60,195 nucleotides of DNA. Source: DATMNI01 sp035570275. Lineage in GTDB: Bacteria > Acidobacteriota > Terriglobia > Bryobacterales > Bryobacteraceae. Location: contig DATMNI010000394.1 of assembly GCA_035570275.1 (NCBI GenBank), positions 1 through 60,195 on the forward strand, in the 5' to 3' direction. Of the stretch, positions 7,707 to 17,155 are shown piece after piece. The position numbers and the translations under genes were made by a program. The notes under the pieces were generated by a model that was not told where the DNA came from, ran no database searches, and saw only the letters and a program-made list of their open reading frames with translations. The stretch's first letter is position 1; the number at the start of each line of letters is the position of its first letter.

Positions 7707-9842
7707 ATGAAGATCGGAACCGGTAAGCCATTGGCCGCGCTACTGCTGACTGCTGTTGCGGTCGGCCTATCGCAGGTGGCAAAGAACGTGCCTGCCGCAC
7801 CGTCCCGCGAATGGCAGGTGTATGGCGGGAATCCGGAGAGCACACGCTATTCACCGCTGAAGCAGATCAACCGAGGGAACGTTGGCCGCCTCAAGGTGGC
7901 GTGGACCTATGACGTTTCGGGCGGGCGCGGGGGGTTGCAGACCAACCCGATCGTAGTGAATGGTGTGGTGTACGGCAACACGCCCGGGGGAAAAGCTATC
8001 GCGCTCGATGGAGCCAGCGGCAAGCTGATCTGGTCCTGGGATTCGAAAATCACCGGCCAACGGGTTCGTGGCTTGACCTGGTGGTCCGCCCGCCCCAGTC
8101 GGGGCGGCTCGGATCAGGGCGGCACCGATCGGCGAATCTACGCGGGATTCGGCCGCTACGTCTACGCCCTGAACGCCGCCACGGGCGAGGCGATCTCCGG
8201 TTTCGGCAAGGACGGCCGCATCGACCTGCACCAGGACCTGGACCGCGATCCGGAAAAGGAGTCGGTCAGCCTGACCTCACCCGGCATCGTCTACAAGGAT
8301 CTGCTGATCGTAGGGGGCCGCGAGAGCGAAGGGCTGCCGGCCTCTTACGGGGACATTCGAGCCTATGACACGCGCAGCGGAGCGCTCCGCTGGACGTTTC
8401 ACACTATCCCCCGCCCCGGAGAATACGGCTACGAAACCTGGCCCAAGGATGCGTGGACGTACACGGGCGCGGCCAATAATTGGGCCGGCATGTCGATCGA
8501 CCTCAAACGTGGAATTGTCTATGTGCCGACCGGCTCCGCGGCATCCGACTTTTACGGCGCCAACCGGGTGGGCGACGATTTGTTCGCGAATTGTCTGCTG
8601 GCGCTCGACGCTGCGACGGGAAAACGGATCTGGCACTTTCAGGGAGTCAAGCACGACATTTGGGATCGGGATTTTCCGTCGCCGCCCACGCTGGTGACGG
8701 TCAAGCACGACGGCAAGATGGTGGACGCGGTGGCGCAGACGTCCAAGCAGGGCTACGTATTTCTGTTCGACCGCGCCAACGGCAAGCCGCTCTTTCCCGT
8801 CGAGTCCCGCAAATATCCACCGAGCACGGTGGAAGGTGAAGTGGCTGCGGAAACCCAGCAACTTCCGACCAAGCCGGCGCCGTTCGCCCGCCAGTTGCTC
8901 ACCGCGGACCTGCTGACCAATCGCACGCCCGAAGCCCACCAATGGGCCCTGGAACAGTTCCAGAACTTCCGCAGCGAGGGCCAGTTTGTCCCGCTGGGAA
9001 TCGGCAAAGACACCGTGGTGTTCCCGGGTTACGATGGCGGCGCCGAATGGGGCGGCTCGGCCTTCGACCCCAGTACAGGGTTGTTGTTTGTGAACGCCAA
9101 CGACGTGGCCTGGACAGGGCGACTGGAGCCGAACACTCCGGCGGCGACCGGACGCGATCTGTATACTGCCCAATGCGCCGTTTGCCATGGCGCCGATATG
9201 GCGGGAAACGGCGGCCAGGCCCCAGCGCTGACCGCGATCAAGAGCCGGCGTAGCGAGGAGCAGATCACGGAGGTGATTCAGAAAGGCTCCGGCCGCATGC
9301 CAGGCTTCCCAAATCTTCGTCCGCCGGCGCTGCGCGCTCTGGTGCGGTACCTGGTGGACGGTGAATCCAAGGAAAATCTGGGCTCGGCTGCGACATCGCC
9401 GTTCGATCTCAAGTACCGGTTCACCGGTTACAAAAAGTTCCTGGACCCGGAAGGATATCCGGCCGTGGCGCCTCCCTGGGGCACGCTCAACGCCATCAAT
9501 CTGAACACCGGCGAATACGCCTGGAAAATTCCCCTGGGCGAGTACCCTGAGCTGGCCGAAAAAGGGGTGAAGGATACGGGGTCGGAGAATTATGGCGGCC
9601 CCATTGTGACTGCCGGCGGCCTGGTTTTCATCGGGGCCACCAATTTCGACCGGAAGTTTCGCGCCTTCGATAAGGACACCGGCAAGCTGCTTTGGGAAAC
9701 CGTGATGCCCGCGCCGGGCAACGCCACACCGGCGACCTACGAGTTGAATGGCAGGCAGTATGTTGTAATTGCCGCTGCCGGCGTGAAAGCGCGAGGCGGC
9801 GGGACGGCGGCGGTCTACGTCGCGTTCGCGTTGCCGGAGTAG
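7707..9842 (+). CDS. Secreted PQQ-dependent dehydrogenase with internal cytochrome c domain
   Basis: The ATG at 7707 gives 711 residues beginning with a signal-like MKIGTGKPLAALLLTAVAV. The frame is open further upstream, but that stretch crosses the REP-like element and is not protein-like. The family start REWQVYGGNPESTRYSPL and repeated W-docking strands (GKLIWSWD, GKRIWHFQG, GEYAWKIP, GKLLWETVM) mark an eight-bladed PQQ propeller of the glucose/alcohol dehydrogenase type. A cytochrome c domain with Cys490, Cys493 and His494 (CAVCH) is inserted at about residues 475-560, before the last blades, so electrons could pass within one chain to periplasmic carriers. The sugar or alcohol substrate cannot be read from the sequence. 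Confidence 0.92.
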   Translation: MKIGTGKPLAALLLTAVAVGLSQVAKNVPAAPSREWQVYGGNPESTRYSPLKQINRGNVGRLKVAWTYDVSGGRGGLQTNPIVVNGVVYGNTPGGKAIALDGASGKLIWSWDSKITGQRVRGLTWWSARPSRGGSDQGGTDRRIYAGFGRYVYALNAATGEAISGFGKDGRIDLHQDLDRDPEKESVSLTSPGIVYKDLLIVGGRESEGLPASYGDIRAYDTRSGALRWTFHTIPRPGEYGYETWPKDAWTYTGAANNWAGMSIDLKRGIVYVPTGSAASDFYGANRVGDDLFANCLLALDAATGKRIWHFQGVKHDIWDRDFPSPPTLVTVKHDGKMVDAVAQTSKQGYVFLFDRANGKPLFPVESRKYPPSTVEGEVAAETQQLPTKPAPFARQLLTADLLTNRTPEAHQWALEQFQNFRSEGQFVPLGIGKDTVVFPGYDGGAEWGGSAFDPSTGLLFVNANDVAWTGRLEPNTPAATGRDLYTAQCAVCHGADMAGNGGQAPALTAIKSRRSEEQITEVIQKGSGRMPGFPNLRPPALRALVRYLVDGESKENLGSAATSPFDLKYRFTGYKKFLDPEGYPAVAPPWGTLNAINLNTGEYAWKIPLGEYPELAEKGVKDTGSENYGGPIVTAGGLVFIGATNFDRKFRAFDKDTGKLLWETVMPAPGNATPATYELNGRQYVVIAAAGVKARGGGTAAVYVAFALPE

Positions 9843-10319
9843 AGTGGCCGCGACCCTCCAGGGTCGCGGCACTGGAATTGGTTGTGGGCCGGGGTGAAGG
9901 GTGACGTGCGGAACGAAGCCAATTTTGCGGGTGCGGAGGCGCGGGTCCTGAGAAAGGCGTTGACGGCCCCAGGGAGAGTTCAGTTCCACCGTACGTGCAA
10001 CGCTTCGTGGCCACGAAGAAAACCGTCGAAGGAATCGCGGTGGGCGAGACCTCCTGATTGGAACGTAGCACAGCGGTCAAGGGGTTTCGGGGGCGAATGT
10101 CTGTAACCGATTGAATTCAGGGCGAAGAAAAAGTCGATTTTGCCGTGACCGCGATTTTGGCGTTTCCGAGCGGCGGCGGGAGCGGGGCGATACGGCCGGC
10201 GGTGGTAGCACGGAAGGTGTGGGGTGGCAACCACACCTCTCGTCCGATTCTCAAGCCGTAAACAATACCATGGAACGCTTCGACATCGGCCGCGGTCAGT
10301 CCGGCCAATCGTCGCGGCT
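9843..10319. other. 477-base gap without a convincing gene
   Basis: Apart from the palindrome at 9847-9870, I see only short frames on both strands with no family-like motifs. The segment lies between the convergent PQQ dehydrogenase and desaturase genes, so no promoter is expected. Confidence 0.6.
9847..9870. terminator. Perfect 11-bp hairpin just after the PQQ dehydrogenase gene
   Basis: The arm at 9847-9857 (GCCGCGACCCT preceded by G) pairs perfectly with 9860-9870, leaving a two-base loop. It begins five bases after the stop codon, where a transcription end is expected, but no T-run follows. The left flank TGGCCGCGACCCTCC at 9845-9859 recurs exactly at 44939-44953, also right after a stop codon. 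Confidence 0.5.
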
Positions 10320-11234
10320 TTAACGCGCATCCTGGCGAGCCCCGGCTGTTACGCTGTCGCGGGCCGGCGGGTGCGCATTGATTCTTTCCAGACGCTTGGA
10401 GACGCTGCCGAAACGGGAATTAAAGGGCGCAAGCAGATACACGCGCAACATGTACCACCAGAAACTCCGCTCATTCAGCGAGGGATCGATCAGGTGCTCG
10501 ATTTCTTTCTGAGCCGCCGGTGTCTGGCTCCAGTGAATTCCGGGCGCCTCGTGGTGAATCGTATGATAGCCATTGTTGAACAGCGCCAGATTGATCAAAC
10601 CCACGAAATTGCGGGCATGGTTGTACGCCGATTCTTCATCGGTATGGACGTGCTGAACGTAGTTGAAAATCAACACGCTGAACAGCGAAACCTGATGCGG
10701 GATCACGATGAACAGAACGGCTTTCTTCCAATTCAAAACGAAGATCGCCACGGCGTAGTACAGTCCTAAAACAAGATACTGCGAAGCGGCAAGATAGAAC
10801 CTTGGCCGGTTGCTGCGCCACAGGGTTTTTAGATATTTGGCAATCGGCTTTTGCTGAAAATAACTGCTGATGGACGGGTAACTGAGCAGCGTAAAAATAT
10901 TGTTCTTCTCGCTGATCCGGTAGGTGAGAGTGTAATCGCCTTTCTTGTTATTCAGATGATGATGATTCTTATTGTGGGTGGGAATCCAGCCGAAAGCCGG
11001 AAAGCCGTAAAACAGCGTCAGCCAGTAGTCGGTCAAGATGTTAAGAAATCGCGATCTCCAGATGGGCACATGGTTGTGGTTATGCGCGATAATAGCCACT
11101 GAAACTGCCATAAACAGAGACCATAGATAAAGAATCGGCTGGATGGCCGCGAGATTCCACTGCACGATAAGCAATGCGGTGGTGATGGCCATGTATGACA
11201 GAGTACGGCGGTCGGCTTGGTAGGCAAGACGCAA
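10320..11234 (-). CDS. Membrane fatty-acid desaturase
   Basis: About 304 residues if the TTG at 11234 is used, or 290 from the ATG at 11192; I see no clear ribosome site for either. The three histidine clusters of the membrane di-iron desaturases are present: HNHNH, then HNKNHHH, then QHVH, with NNGYHTIHHE near the C-terminus. Four or more hydrophobic segments surround them. The enzyme would introduce a double bond into an acyl chain at the inner membrane. The middle of the gene is rich in Lys, Asn, Tyr and Ile codons and visibly lower in GC than its neighbours, which suggests transfer from another lineage. Confidence 0.88.
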   Translation of the reverse strand: MRLAYQADRRTLSYMAITTALLIVQWNLAAIQPILYLWSLFMAVSVAIIAHNHNHVPIWRSRFLNILTDYWLTLFYGFPAFGWIPTHNKNHHHLNNKKGDYTLTYRISEKNNIFTLLSYPSISSYFQQKPIAKYLKTLWRSNRPRFYLAASQYLVLGLYYAVAIFVLNWKKAVLFIVIPHQVSLFSVLIFNYVQHVHTDEESAYNHARNFVGLINLALFNNGYHTIHHEAPGIHWSQTPAAQKEIEHLIDPSLNERSFWWYMLRVYLLAPFNSRFGSVSKRLERINAHPPARDSVTAGARQDAR

Positions 11235-11373
11235 AATCAGTTAAATGTAGCACCTTCCACGGACAATAACAACCTAGGGCAATTACCAGGGGCAATAGCG
11301 CTCTTTTGGAATCGGATTTGGCTCCAACCCACTCGCCCTAAACGCTTTCCGAGTCTCTTGAGCAGCGGGCAGT

Positions 11374-11817
11374 TTACCCCGCGGCGCTTGACCGTTTCGA
11401 ACCTTCAGCCTTGGAGCGGCCAATGTCCCAGATCCAGCGGGCACCGCCCCATTCACGCTCCCATACTTCCCAATGTCCCTCCCATCCCAACCCGGCCGCC
11501 ATTCCGGACCCGGTGCCGGTATCGCCGCGGAGGATCGATATCGGGACACCTTCGCATTTGGCGGCGAGGGCGTTTTTGAGCGCCGCTTCCGCCCGGAACC
11601 AATCCTCTTGATCCGATCCAACGGGACATCCGTTGTCTCTCCAAAATCGATACGCAACTGTGGCGATTTCGCTGTCAGTTGGGCTAACGGTTGCGGCGGC
11701 CCTAAAGGATTCACCTGCCGTGCTCCTTTCAGGCGCCATGATAGCGGCGTGCTTGACCTGGTTTTCGACGACTCTTTGGAGAGCAGTCCCGTCTGAGCCC
11801 ATTCTCGTTTGCTGCAT
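11374..11817 (-). CDS. DUF2934 domain protein
   Basis: A 147-residue protein. The ATG at 11817 follows a clear AGGAGG site. Residues 47-80 (EIATVAYRFWRDNGCPVGSD, then a QEDWFRAE helix) match DUF2934, a short helical domain common in Acidobacteria, Proteobacteria and Cyanobacteria, with no known function. The rest is low in recognisable motifs; the C-terminus has several Trp residues. A candidate promoter lies at 11947-11975 on the same strand. Confidence 0.75.
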   Translation of the reverse strand: MQQTRMGSDGTALQRVVENQVKHAAIMAPERSTAGESFRAAATVSPTDSEIATVAYRFWRDNGCPVGSDQEDWFRAEAALKNALAAKCEGVPISILRGDTGTGSGMAAGLGWEGHWEVWEREWGGARWIWDIGRSKAEGSKRSSAAG

Positions 11818-12443
11818 CCCCGCCTCCTATCTTTTCTATCAATCCGGGTTAGTTCACGACCGCGAAATAGTGGACGTGCCCGACCCAACTAAAGAGCCCG
11901 AGAGATAATAACGCACAGAGATAATAAAACGTTGAGCAATGTAATAATTATGTAGCGCTTCTTTGATATATGCAAGCGGACCGATGTATCCAAGAGAACC
12001 GGACTAAGAATTTGAATGTGCCGGTTAGCACAACTACTCGACGGCTCAGCACGGGTTGCCGCTTCGCAATCGTCTTACCCGGCGCCTCCGCGCGCATTTA
12101 CAATGACGTGGGCATCTCTTTCCCGGACCTTGCAGAGCGTGCGCATAACAGCAGGCGCGTCACCGCCAACGACGGCGCCGCCATTCTCACCATTACCGAT
12201 GGAAGCACCAAGAACCGCGCGGATGTGTTGGTTTCCGGGATCGGGATGAGCGACGATGCGAGCCGAGGCGGCTTATCGCGGCTCTAGCCACACCGGTGTG
12301 CGCGGGCGGGCCATGGATTCAACTGGATTTCGCGGCGCCCTCATTTGCCCGCCGCGCACGGTGGCTCGCACTCGTTCACAAGGTCTCGGGCGCCAAAATA
12401 GCGGCCCGCGTTCCGGAAGCGAAAGAATGACGCACAGGTCAGA
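11818..12443. other. About 620 bases without a convincing gene
   Basis: The left third is AT-rich and holds a twice-repeated AGAGATAATAA and a candidate minus-strand promoter. A plus-strand frame at about 11970-12287 contains protein-like text (NDVGISFPDLAERAH and GAAILTITDGS) but lacks a ribosome site and a recognisable family. It may be a gene remnant. Confidence 0.45.
11947..11975 (-). promoter_or_regulatory. Candidate sigma70 promoter for the DUF2934 gene
   Basis: On the minus strand TTGCAT (11970-11975) and CATAAT (11947-11952) are separated by 17 bases. The -10 box matches the consensus at five of six positions, the -35 at three. The start codon is 130 bases downstream. Confidence 0.4.
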
Positions 12444-12488
12444 GGCCTATGCTATCGGGGCCTATGTTACCAGGGCCTATGCTAACAG
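12444..12488. repeat. 15-base tandem triplication across a stop codon
   Basis: Three units beginning GGCCTATG at 12444, 12459 and 12474 run through the 3' end of the DUF1501 gene; two weaker units continue to 12518 inside it. Read on the minus strand, each of the three units carries an in-frame TAG, so the gene has its stop codon three times. Confidence 0.85.
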
Positions 12489-14063
12489 GGCCTTCACCAC
12501 CTCGGCCTTTTCGACGCCCGTAAGCTTCATATCCAAGCCCTGATATTTGTACGTGAACTTCTCGTGGTCGATGCCGAACTGGTGCAGAATAGTGGCCTGG
12601 AAATCACGCACGTGAACCGGGTCGCGCGTGATGTTGTAACTGAATTCGTCGGTCTCGCCGTGAACTACACCGCCTTGGATGCCGGCGCCGGCCATCCACA
12701 AACTGAAGCAGCGGGGATGATGGTCGCGGCCATAATCGGTGGGGGTGAGTTTCCCCTGCGAGTAGATGGTGCGGCCGAATTCACCGGCTACGATCACCAG
12801 CGTGTCGTCCAGCATGCCGCGCTGTTTCAGGTCCTGCACCAGGGCGAAGCAAGGCTGGTCGATTTCCTTGCACTGGCTGGCCAGCACCTCGGGCAGGTTG
12901 CCGTGCACGTCCCACCCGCGGTGGTAGACCTGAATGAAGCGCACGCCGCGCTCGGCCAGGCGGCGCGCCATCAGACAGCTTTGCGCGAAGGAACCGGGCT
13001 TGCGCGAGTCGGGACCATACGATTCCCAGGTGGCGGCCGGTTCCTTGCTGGTATCGGTGAGTTCGGGCACGGACGTCTGCATGCGGAAAGCCATTTCGTA
13101 CTGGGCGATGCGGGTCTTGGTCTCGGGGTCGCCCAGCTTGCGGTAGGTGAGTTCGTTCATGGCGCTCAAGCCATCCAGCATGGTGCGGCGAACGGTGGGC
13201 GCCACGCCATCGGGATTGTTGATGAACAAGACCGGGTCGGCGGCGGCGCGCAGGCTGACGCCGGAATACTGGCCGGAGAGGAAACCGGCACTCCACAGCC
13301 GCGCGGAGATGGCTTGCACGTTGGCCTTGGGATTGTAGTGCTTGGCCTGCAGGACGACAAAGGCCGGCAAGTCATCGTTCATGCTGCCCAGCCCGTAACT
13401 GAGCCATGAGCCGATGCAGGGGCGGCCGGCAATCATGAACCCGGTCTGGAAAAACGTGATGGCCGGTTCATGGTTGATGGCCTCGGTGTGCATGCTGCGG
13501 ATGATGGCGATCTGGTCCACCATGCGGGCGGTGTACGGCAGCAACTCCGAAACCCAGGCTCCCGATTTGCCGTACTGCGCGAACTTGAATATGGAAGGCG
13601 CGATGGGGAAGCGGGTCTGGCCGCTGGTCATGGTGGTGAGGCGCTGGCCCTGGCGGATGGATTCGGGCAGATCCTTGTCGTACCAGTCCTTCATCGCCGG
13701 CTTGTAGTCGTAGGTTTCCATTTGCGGCGGCGCACCCATGAGGTGGAGGTAGATGCAGCGTTTGGCCCTCGGCGGAAAGTGCGGAAGCCCTGACAGGCCG
13801 CCGGTCTGGGCGGCGTTGGCATCATGCCCGCCTAACAGCGATGCCAGCGCCAGGCCGCCGATACCTTGAGCGCCGCGGGCGAAGAATCGGCGGCGGGTTT
13901 CCTGCATGGCCATTTCGCGGGCAAGGCCATCGACGGGATGGCTGCCGGGCGCCAGGTGACGGTGCGAAACCTGGTCCAGTTCATGGGCGGCGCGCGAGTA
14001 ATGGCCCTCGTCGTCAGGCCGCAGTGTTTGGCCCGGCCCGCTCATTGGTTCAGTACGGCTCAT
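12477..14063 (-). CDS. DUF1501 domain protein with Tat-type signal
   Basis: A 528-residue protein, or 478 residues if it starts at Met51 (13913). A twin-arginine stretch ETRRRFFARG followed by GGLALASLLGG indicates Tat export. The body matches DUF1501, an alkaline-phosphatase-like fold related to sulfatases: YLHLMGAPPQMETYDYKP near the start, IIRSMHTEAINHEPA, then VIVAGEFGRTI and DYGRDHHPRCF. In Planctomycetes and Acidobacteria these genes are routinely paired with DUF1549/DUF1553 cytochrome genes. Here the start codon overlaps the stop of that partner (ATGA at 14060-14063). The biochemical role is not known; breakdown of sulfated or other polymers is often suggested. The 3' end lies in a 15-base tandem repeat. 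Confidence 0.9.
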   Translation of the reverse strand: MSRTEPMSGPGQTLRPDDEGHYSRAAHELDQVSHRHLAPGSHPVDGLAREMAMQETRRRFFARGAQGIGGLALASLLGGHDANAAQTGGLSGLPHFPPRAKRCIYLHLMGAPPQMETYDYKPAMKDWYDKDLPESIRQGQRLTTMTSGQTRFPIAPSIFKFAQYGKSGAWVSELLPYTARMVDQIAIIRSMHTEAINHEPAITFFQTGFMIAGRPCIGSWLSYGLGSMNDDLPAFVVLQAKHYNPKANVQAISARLWSAGFLSGQYSGVSLRAAADPVLFINNPDGVAPTVRRTMLDGLSAMNELTYRKLGDPETKTRIAQYEMAFRMQTSVPELTDTSKEPAATWESYGPDSRKPGSFAQSCLMARRLAERGVRFIQVYHRGWDVHGNLPEVLASQCKEIDQPCFALVQDLKQRGMLDDTLVIVAGEFGRTIYSQGKLTPTDYGRDHHPRCFSLWMAGAGIQGGVVHGETDEFSYNITRDPVHVRDFQATILHQFGIDHEKFTYKYQGLDMKLTGVEKAEVVKALLA

Positions 14064-17000
14064 TTATTTAGAACCTCATCGAGATTAAGCAACTGGTTGG
14101 CGAGCATGGTGAGGGCTGCGAGTTCGGCGGGCGGCAGTGCCGGGTCGGGCTTCTCCTCACCCACGTTCAGGAGTTTGCGGGCGTCGGCTGGGTGGGCGTC
14201 GTAATAGCGGCGGAAATCCTGGAAGGCCTTGCCGGCGATCTGCCGCTCAGGCAGCGCCAGGGGACGTGCCAGCACACGGGTGGCGATGAAGTCGAGCCGC
14301 TGGTCGAAGCCGGCCAGCGCTTCCATGCTGTGCTCGGCCAGTCCGCGGGCGGCTGCCATGAACTGCACGTCGTTCATGGTCACCAGCGCCTGCAGCGGTG
14401 TGTCGGTGCGCTCGCGGCGCACGGTGCAGCCTTCGCGGGTGGGCGCGTTGAAGATGTCCATGCTGGCCGGCGGCGCGCTGCGCTTCCAGAAGGTATAAAG
14501 AGACCGGCGGTGGAGGCCGTCGCCCGAGTCGCGTTTGTAGAAGCGCGTGTTGGAGGCCTCCATCGCCACGGCTTCCCAAACGCCTTCGGGCTGGTACGGC
14601 CGGGCGCTGGGGCCGCCGATCTGCGGGGCCAGCAGATCGCTGGCTGCGAGCGCATAGTCGCGCACCATTTCGCCCTCCATCCGGTACCGGGGCCCGCGGC
14701 TGAGCAGGCGGTTATCGGGATCCTTGGCGACCTTTTCCGGCGTTGCCAGCGCGGCCTGGCGGTAAGTGGCCGACAGCAGGATCTGCTTGTAGAAACGCTT
14801 CATGTCCCACTGGTGGTCGCGGAAATCCAGGGCCAGCCAGTCCAGCAACTCCGGATGGCTGGGCGCTTCGCCCTGGCTGCCGAAGTCGTCCACGGTCTTG
14901 ACGATTCCGGTTCCGAAGATTTCCTGCCACATGCGGTTGACCGCGACGCGCGCCGTGAGCGGGTGGTCTTTGGTAAAGAGCCACCTGGCAAAACCTAACC
15001 GGTTCCTCGGCAGATCCGATGTCATTGGCGGCAGCACCGCGGGCGTGGTCGCATCCACGCGCTGGCGCTTCTGGTCGTAAGCGCCGCGGTACAGGACATA
15101 GGCAAACGGCGTGCTGTCCGGCTTTTCGTGCATCACCTGGGCGGTGGCGGCGCGGCCCTCCAGGGGTTTGACTTCGGTGTTCAGCGCCTGCAGTTCGGCT
15201 GCCAGCTTGCGGAACGGCTGGTACTGCCGCACCAGGAAATACGTGAGCAGGAAGGCTTCGTCATCCGCTTCGGCGTCGCCAGCTTTAACCGCGGGCCATT
15301 GGCTCAAGAGCGCGGCTTCGCTTTCCGTGACCACGCGATCGAAGATGCGGAAATCGGAGACCGCGGCATTTTCTATCGCGGCCTTTTCCATCGCGCCCTT
15401 TTCTACCGGCCGGCCCAGCACTACGGGACTTTCGGCGTTGATGCTGCCGGGCAGTTCCAGAACCCCGTTGCCGCGTCCCTGCAGGGGAATCGCCTTGCCG
15501 TTCACGAACAGGCTGAGGCTGGTATGGTGGCGCTCGCCATCGTAACTGACTACCACATGATTTGTGACACCCGGCTGGAGTTGCTGCAACTGGCCGGCGC
15601 GGATCTCGATGCCCTTGCCATCGTCGCCAATCAGGCGGAAGCCGGGCCGGCGGCCGCTCACGTCCAGCACCCAGCCGCGGCCTTTTTCCTTCTGATTCTG
15701 CTGCGCGGCGATGATGTAGGTTTTGTCGCCGGCAACGGAGCCGGGACCGGGGCCGTTAGGGAGCGGCAGCGGAAGCCGAAAACGCACGCTGATGGAGAAC
15801 GGCTTCTCGGCTTCGAGCTTGGGAAGGGCGGACTTGATTTCGCTCTGGTCGCCCAACGGCTGATCGGTTGCGATCGTCTCCCGCTGCTCCCTCCAGCGGC
15901 GGAAGTCCGCGGCGGCAGCCGTTCGAAGGTTCTCCATCTCGGCGCGAATCGCCGCCCGCCGCGACGCAATTCGCTCCCAATCGGCGCGGTCTTCCTGGCG
16001 GGGCACGGTAATGATGGGCGGTGCATCGTGGACATTGCCATCCATCACGGCCTGGGTGGTGTTGCGAAAAAAAGCCCCCAGCGCGTAGAAATCCTTCTGC
16101 GAGATGGGGTCGAATTTGTGATCGTGGCAGGTGGCGCAACCGATGGTCATGCCCAGCCAGACGGCGCCGGTGGTGTCGGCGCGGTCCTTGGCGTAGATTT
16201 CGGCGTACTCGTCTTCAATGACGCCGGCTTCGTTGGTGGTAACGGCGCAGCGGTGGAAACCGGTGGCGATGAGCTGATCCATGGTCGGGTTGGGGAGCAG
16301 GTCGCCGGCCAGTTGCTCAATGCTGAACTGGTCGAAGCCCAGGTTACGGTTGAAGGCCTGGATCACCCAATCGCGATAGGGCCACATCTCGCGGTAGTTG
16401 TCGACGTGGATGCCATTGGTATCGGCGTAGCGCGCCGCATCCAGCCAATAACGGGCGCGATGCTCGCCATAGTGGGGAGAGGCCAGGTAGCGGTCCACCA
16501 TGCGCTCATAGGCGCCGGGCGCGGCGTCCTTAAGAAAGATTTCGATTTCGGCGGGCTTGGGCGGCAGGCCGGTCAGATCCAAGGCCACGCGGCGAATCAA
16601 CGTGCGCGCATCGGCAGCGGGGGCTGGTTCGAGCGATTGCGACTCCAGGCGGGCGAGAACGAAGCGGTCGATCGGGTTCTTCGGCCACGTTGCGTTGCGC
16701 ACCGTTTTGGACGCCTGGGGGACGCGCGGTGCGGCGGGCGGGCGGAAGGCCCAGTGTTCCTGCCAGGGGGCGCCCTGTTCGATCCAGCGTTTCAGCAGCG
16801 CGATCTGCTGCGGCGTGAGATCCTTGTGCGCCCGCTCGGGAGGCATGCGGCGGGCCGCGGTGAGGGCTGAAATGCGCTGATAGAGCAGGCTGGCCTCGGG
16901 CTGCCGGGGTACCACCGGCGCGCCGTGCGGGCGAACTTCGAAGACGGTGTCCTTGAGGTCCAGCCGGAGACCCGCCATCCGCGTGCTGGAATCCGGGCCG

Positions 17001-17155
17001 TGGCATTGAAAACACGAGTCGGAGAGAATCGGGCGAATTTGGCGCTGGAAGTCGATGGCGGCCGCGGCGCCGGGCGGCGCCTGCGCGGCCAGCTTAACTC
17101 TGACAATGGCTAGCGACATGGCTAAGCCGGTGGTGACGGCGATAAGTTTCCGCAT
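14060..17155 (-). CDS. PSCyt1-DUF1549-LamG-DUF1553 secreted cytochrome protein
   Basis: A 1031-residue exported protein with a signal-like N-terminus (GLAMSLAIVRVKLAAQA). Haem site CFQCH at Cys48-His52 starts the PSCyt1 domain. DUF1549 follows at about 155-360 and includes a second motif CATCHDHKFDPI. A concanavalin/LamG-type domain lies around 440-600, and DUF1553 fills about 690-960 (NRLGFARWLF, VNRMWQEIFGTG). The gene is translationally coupled to the DUF1501 gene. The pair probably works in the periplasm or at the cell surface. An oxidation linked to polymer use is an inference. Residues ENAAV, EKAAI and EKGAM reflect a 15-base tandem repeat at 15367-15411. Confidence 0.92.
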   Translation of the reverse strand: MRKLIAVTTGLAMSLAIVRVKLAAQAPPGAAAAIDFQRQIRPILSDSCFQCHGPDSSTRMAGLRLDLKDTVFEVRPHGAPVVPRQPEASLLYQRISALTAARRMPPERAHKDLTPQQIALLKRWIEQGAPWQEHWAFRPPAAPRVPQASKTVRNATWPKNPIDRFVLARLESQSLEPAPAADARTLIRRVALDLTGLPPKPAEIEIFLKDAAPGAYERMVDRYLASPHYGEHRARYWLDAARYADTNGIHVDNYREMWPYRDWVIQAFNRNLGFDQFSIEQLAGDLLPNPTMDQLIATGFHRCAVTTNEAGVIEDEYAEIYAKDRADTTGAVWLGMTIGCATCHDHKFDPISQKDFYALGAFFRNTTQAVMDGNVHDAPPIITVPRQEDRADWERIASRRAAIRAEMENLRTAAAADFRRWREQRETIATDQPLGDQSEIKSALPKLEAEKPFSISVRFRLPLPLPNGPGPGSVAGDKTYIIAAQQNQKEKGRGWVLDVSGRRPGFRLIGDDGKGIEIRAGQLQQLQPGVTNHVVVSYDGERHHTSLSLFVNGKAIPLQGRGNGVLELPGSINAESPVVLGRPVEKGAMEKAAIENAAVSDFRIFDRVVTESEAALLSQWPAVKAGDAEADDEAFLLTYFLVRQYQPFRKLAAELQALNTEVKPLEGRAATAQVMHEKPDSTPFAYVLYRGAYDQKRQRVDATTPAVLPPMTSDLPRNRLGFARWLFTKDHPLTARVAVNRMWQEIFGTGIVKTVDDFGSQGEAPSHPELLDWLALDFRDHQWDMKRFYKQILLSATYRQAALATPEKVAKDPDNRLLSRGPRYRMEGEMVRDYALAASDLLAPQIGGPSARPYQPEGVWEAVAMEASNTRFYKRDSGDGLHRRSLYTFWKRSAPPASMDIFNAPTREGCTVRRERTDTPLQALVTMNDVQFMAAARGLAEHSMEALAGFDQRLDFIATRVLARPLALPERQIAGKAFQDFRRYYDAHPADARKLLNVGEEKPDPALPPAELAALTMLANQLLNLDEVLNK
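15367..15411. repeat. 15-base tandem triplication inside the DUF1553 gene
   Basis: Three units (CATTTTCTATCGCGG and two variants) lie head to tail and encode a five-residue repeat in the linker after the LamG-like domain. The frame is kept. Confidence 0.85.

Noticed and set aside
8277..9989. A 570-codon minus-strand frame across the PQQ dehydrogenase gene
   Set aside because: Antisense shadow with low-complexity text; the plus-strand gene is well supported.
9980..10330. Frame downstream of the desaturase
   Set aside because: Composition is Arg/Pro/His-rich and there is no recognisable motif or ribosome site.
11970..12287. Possible small plus-strand gene
   Set aside because: Some protein-like text, but no ribosome site, family or coupled neighbour; kept only as a possible remnant.
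15128..16870. A 580-codon plus-strand frame across the DUF1553 gene
   Set aside because: It is an antisense shadow with no family motifs; the minus-strand gene has haem motifs and a signal peptide.
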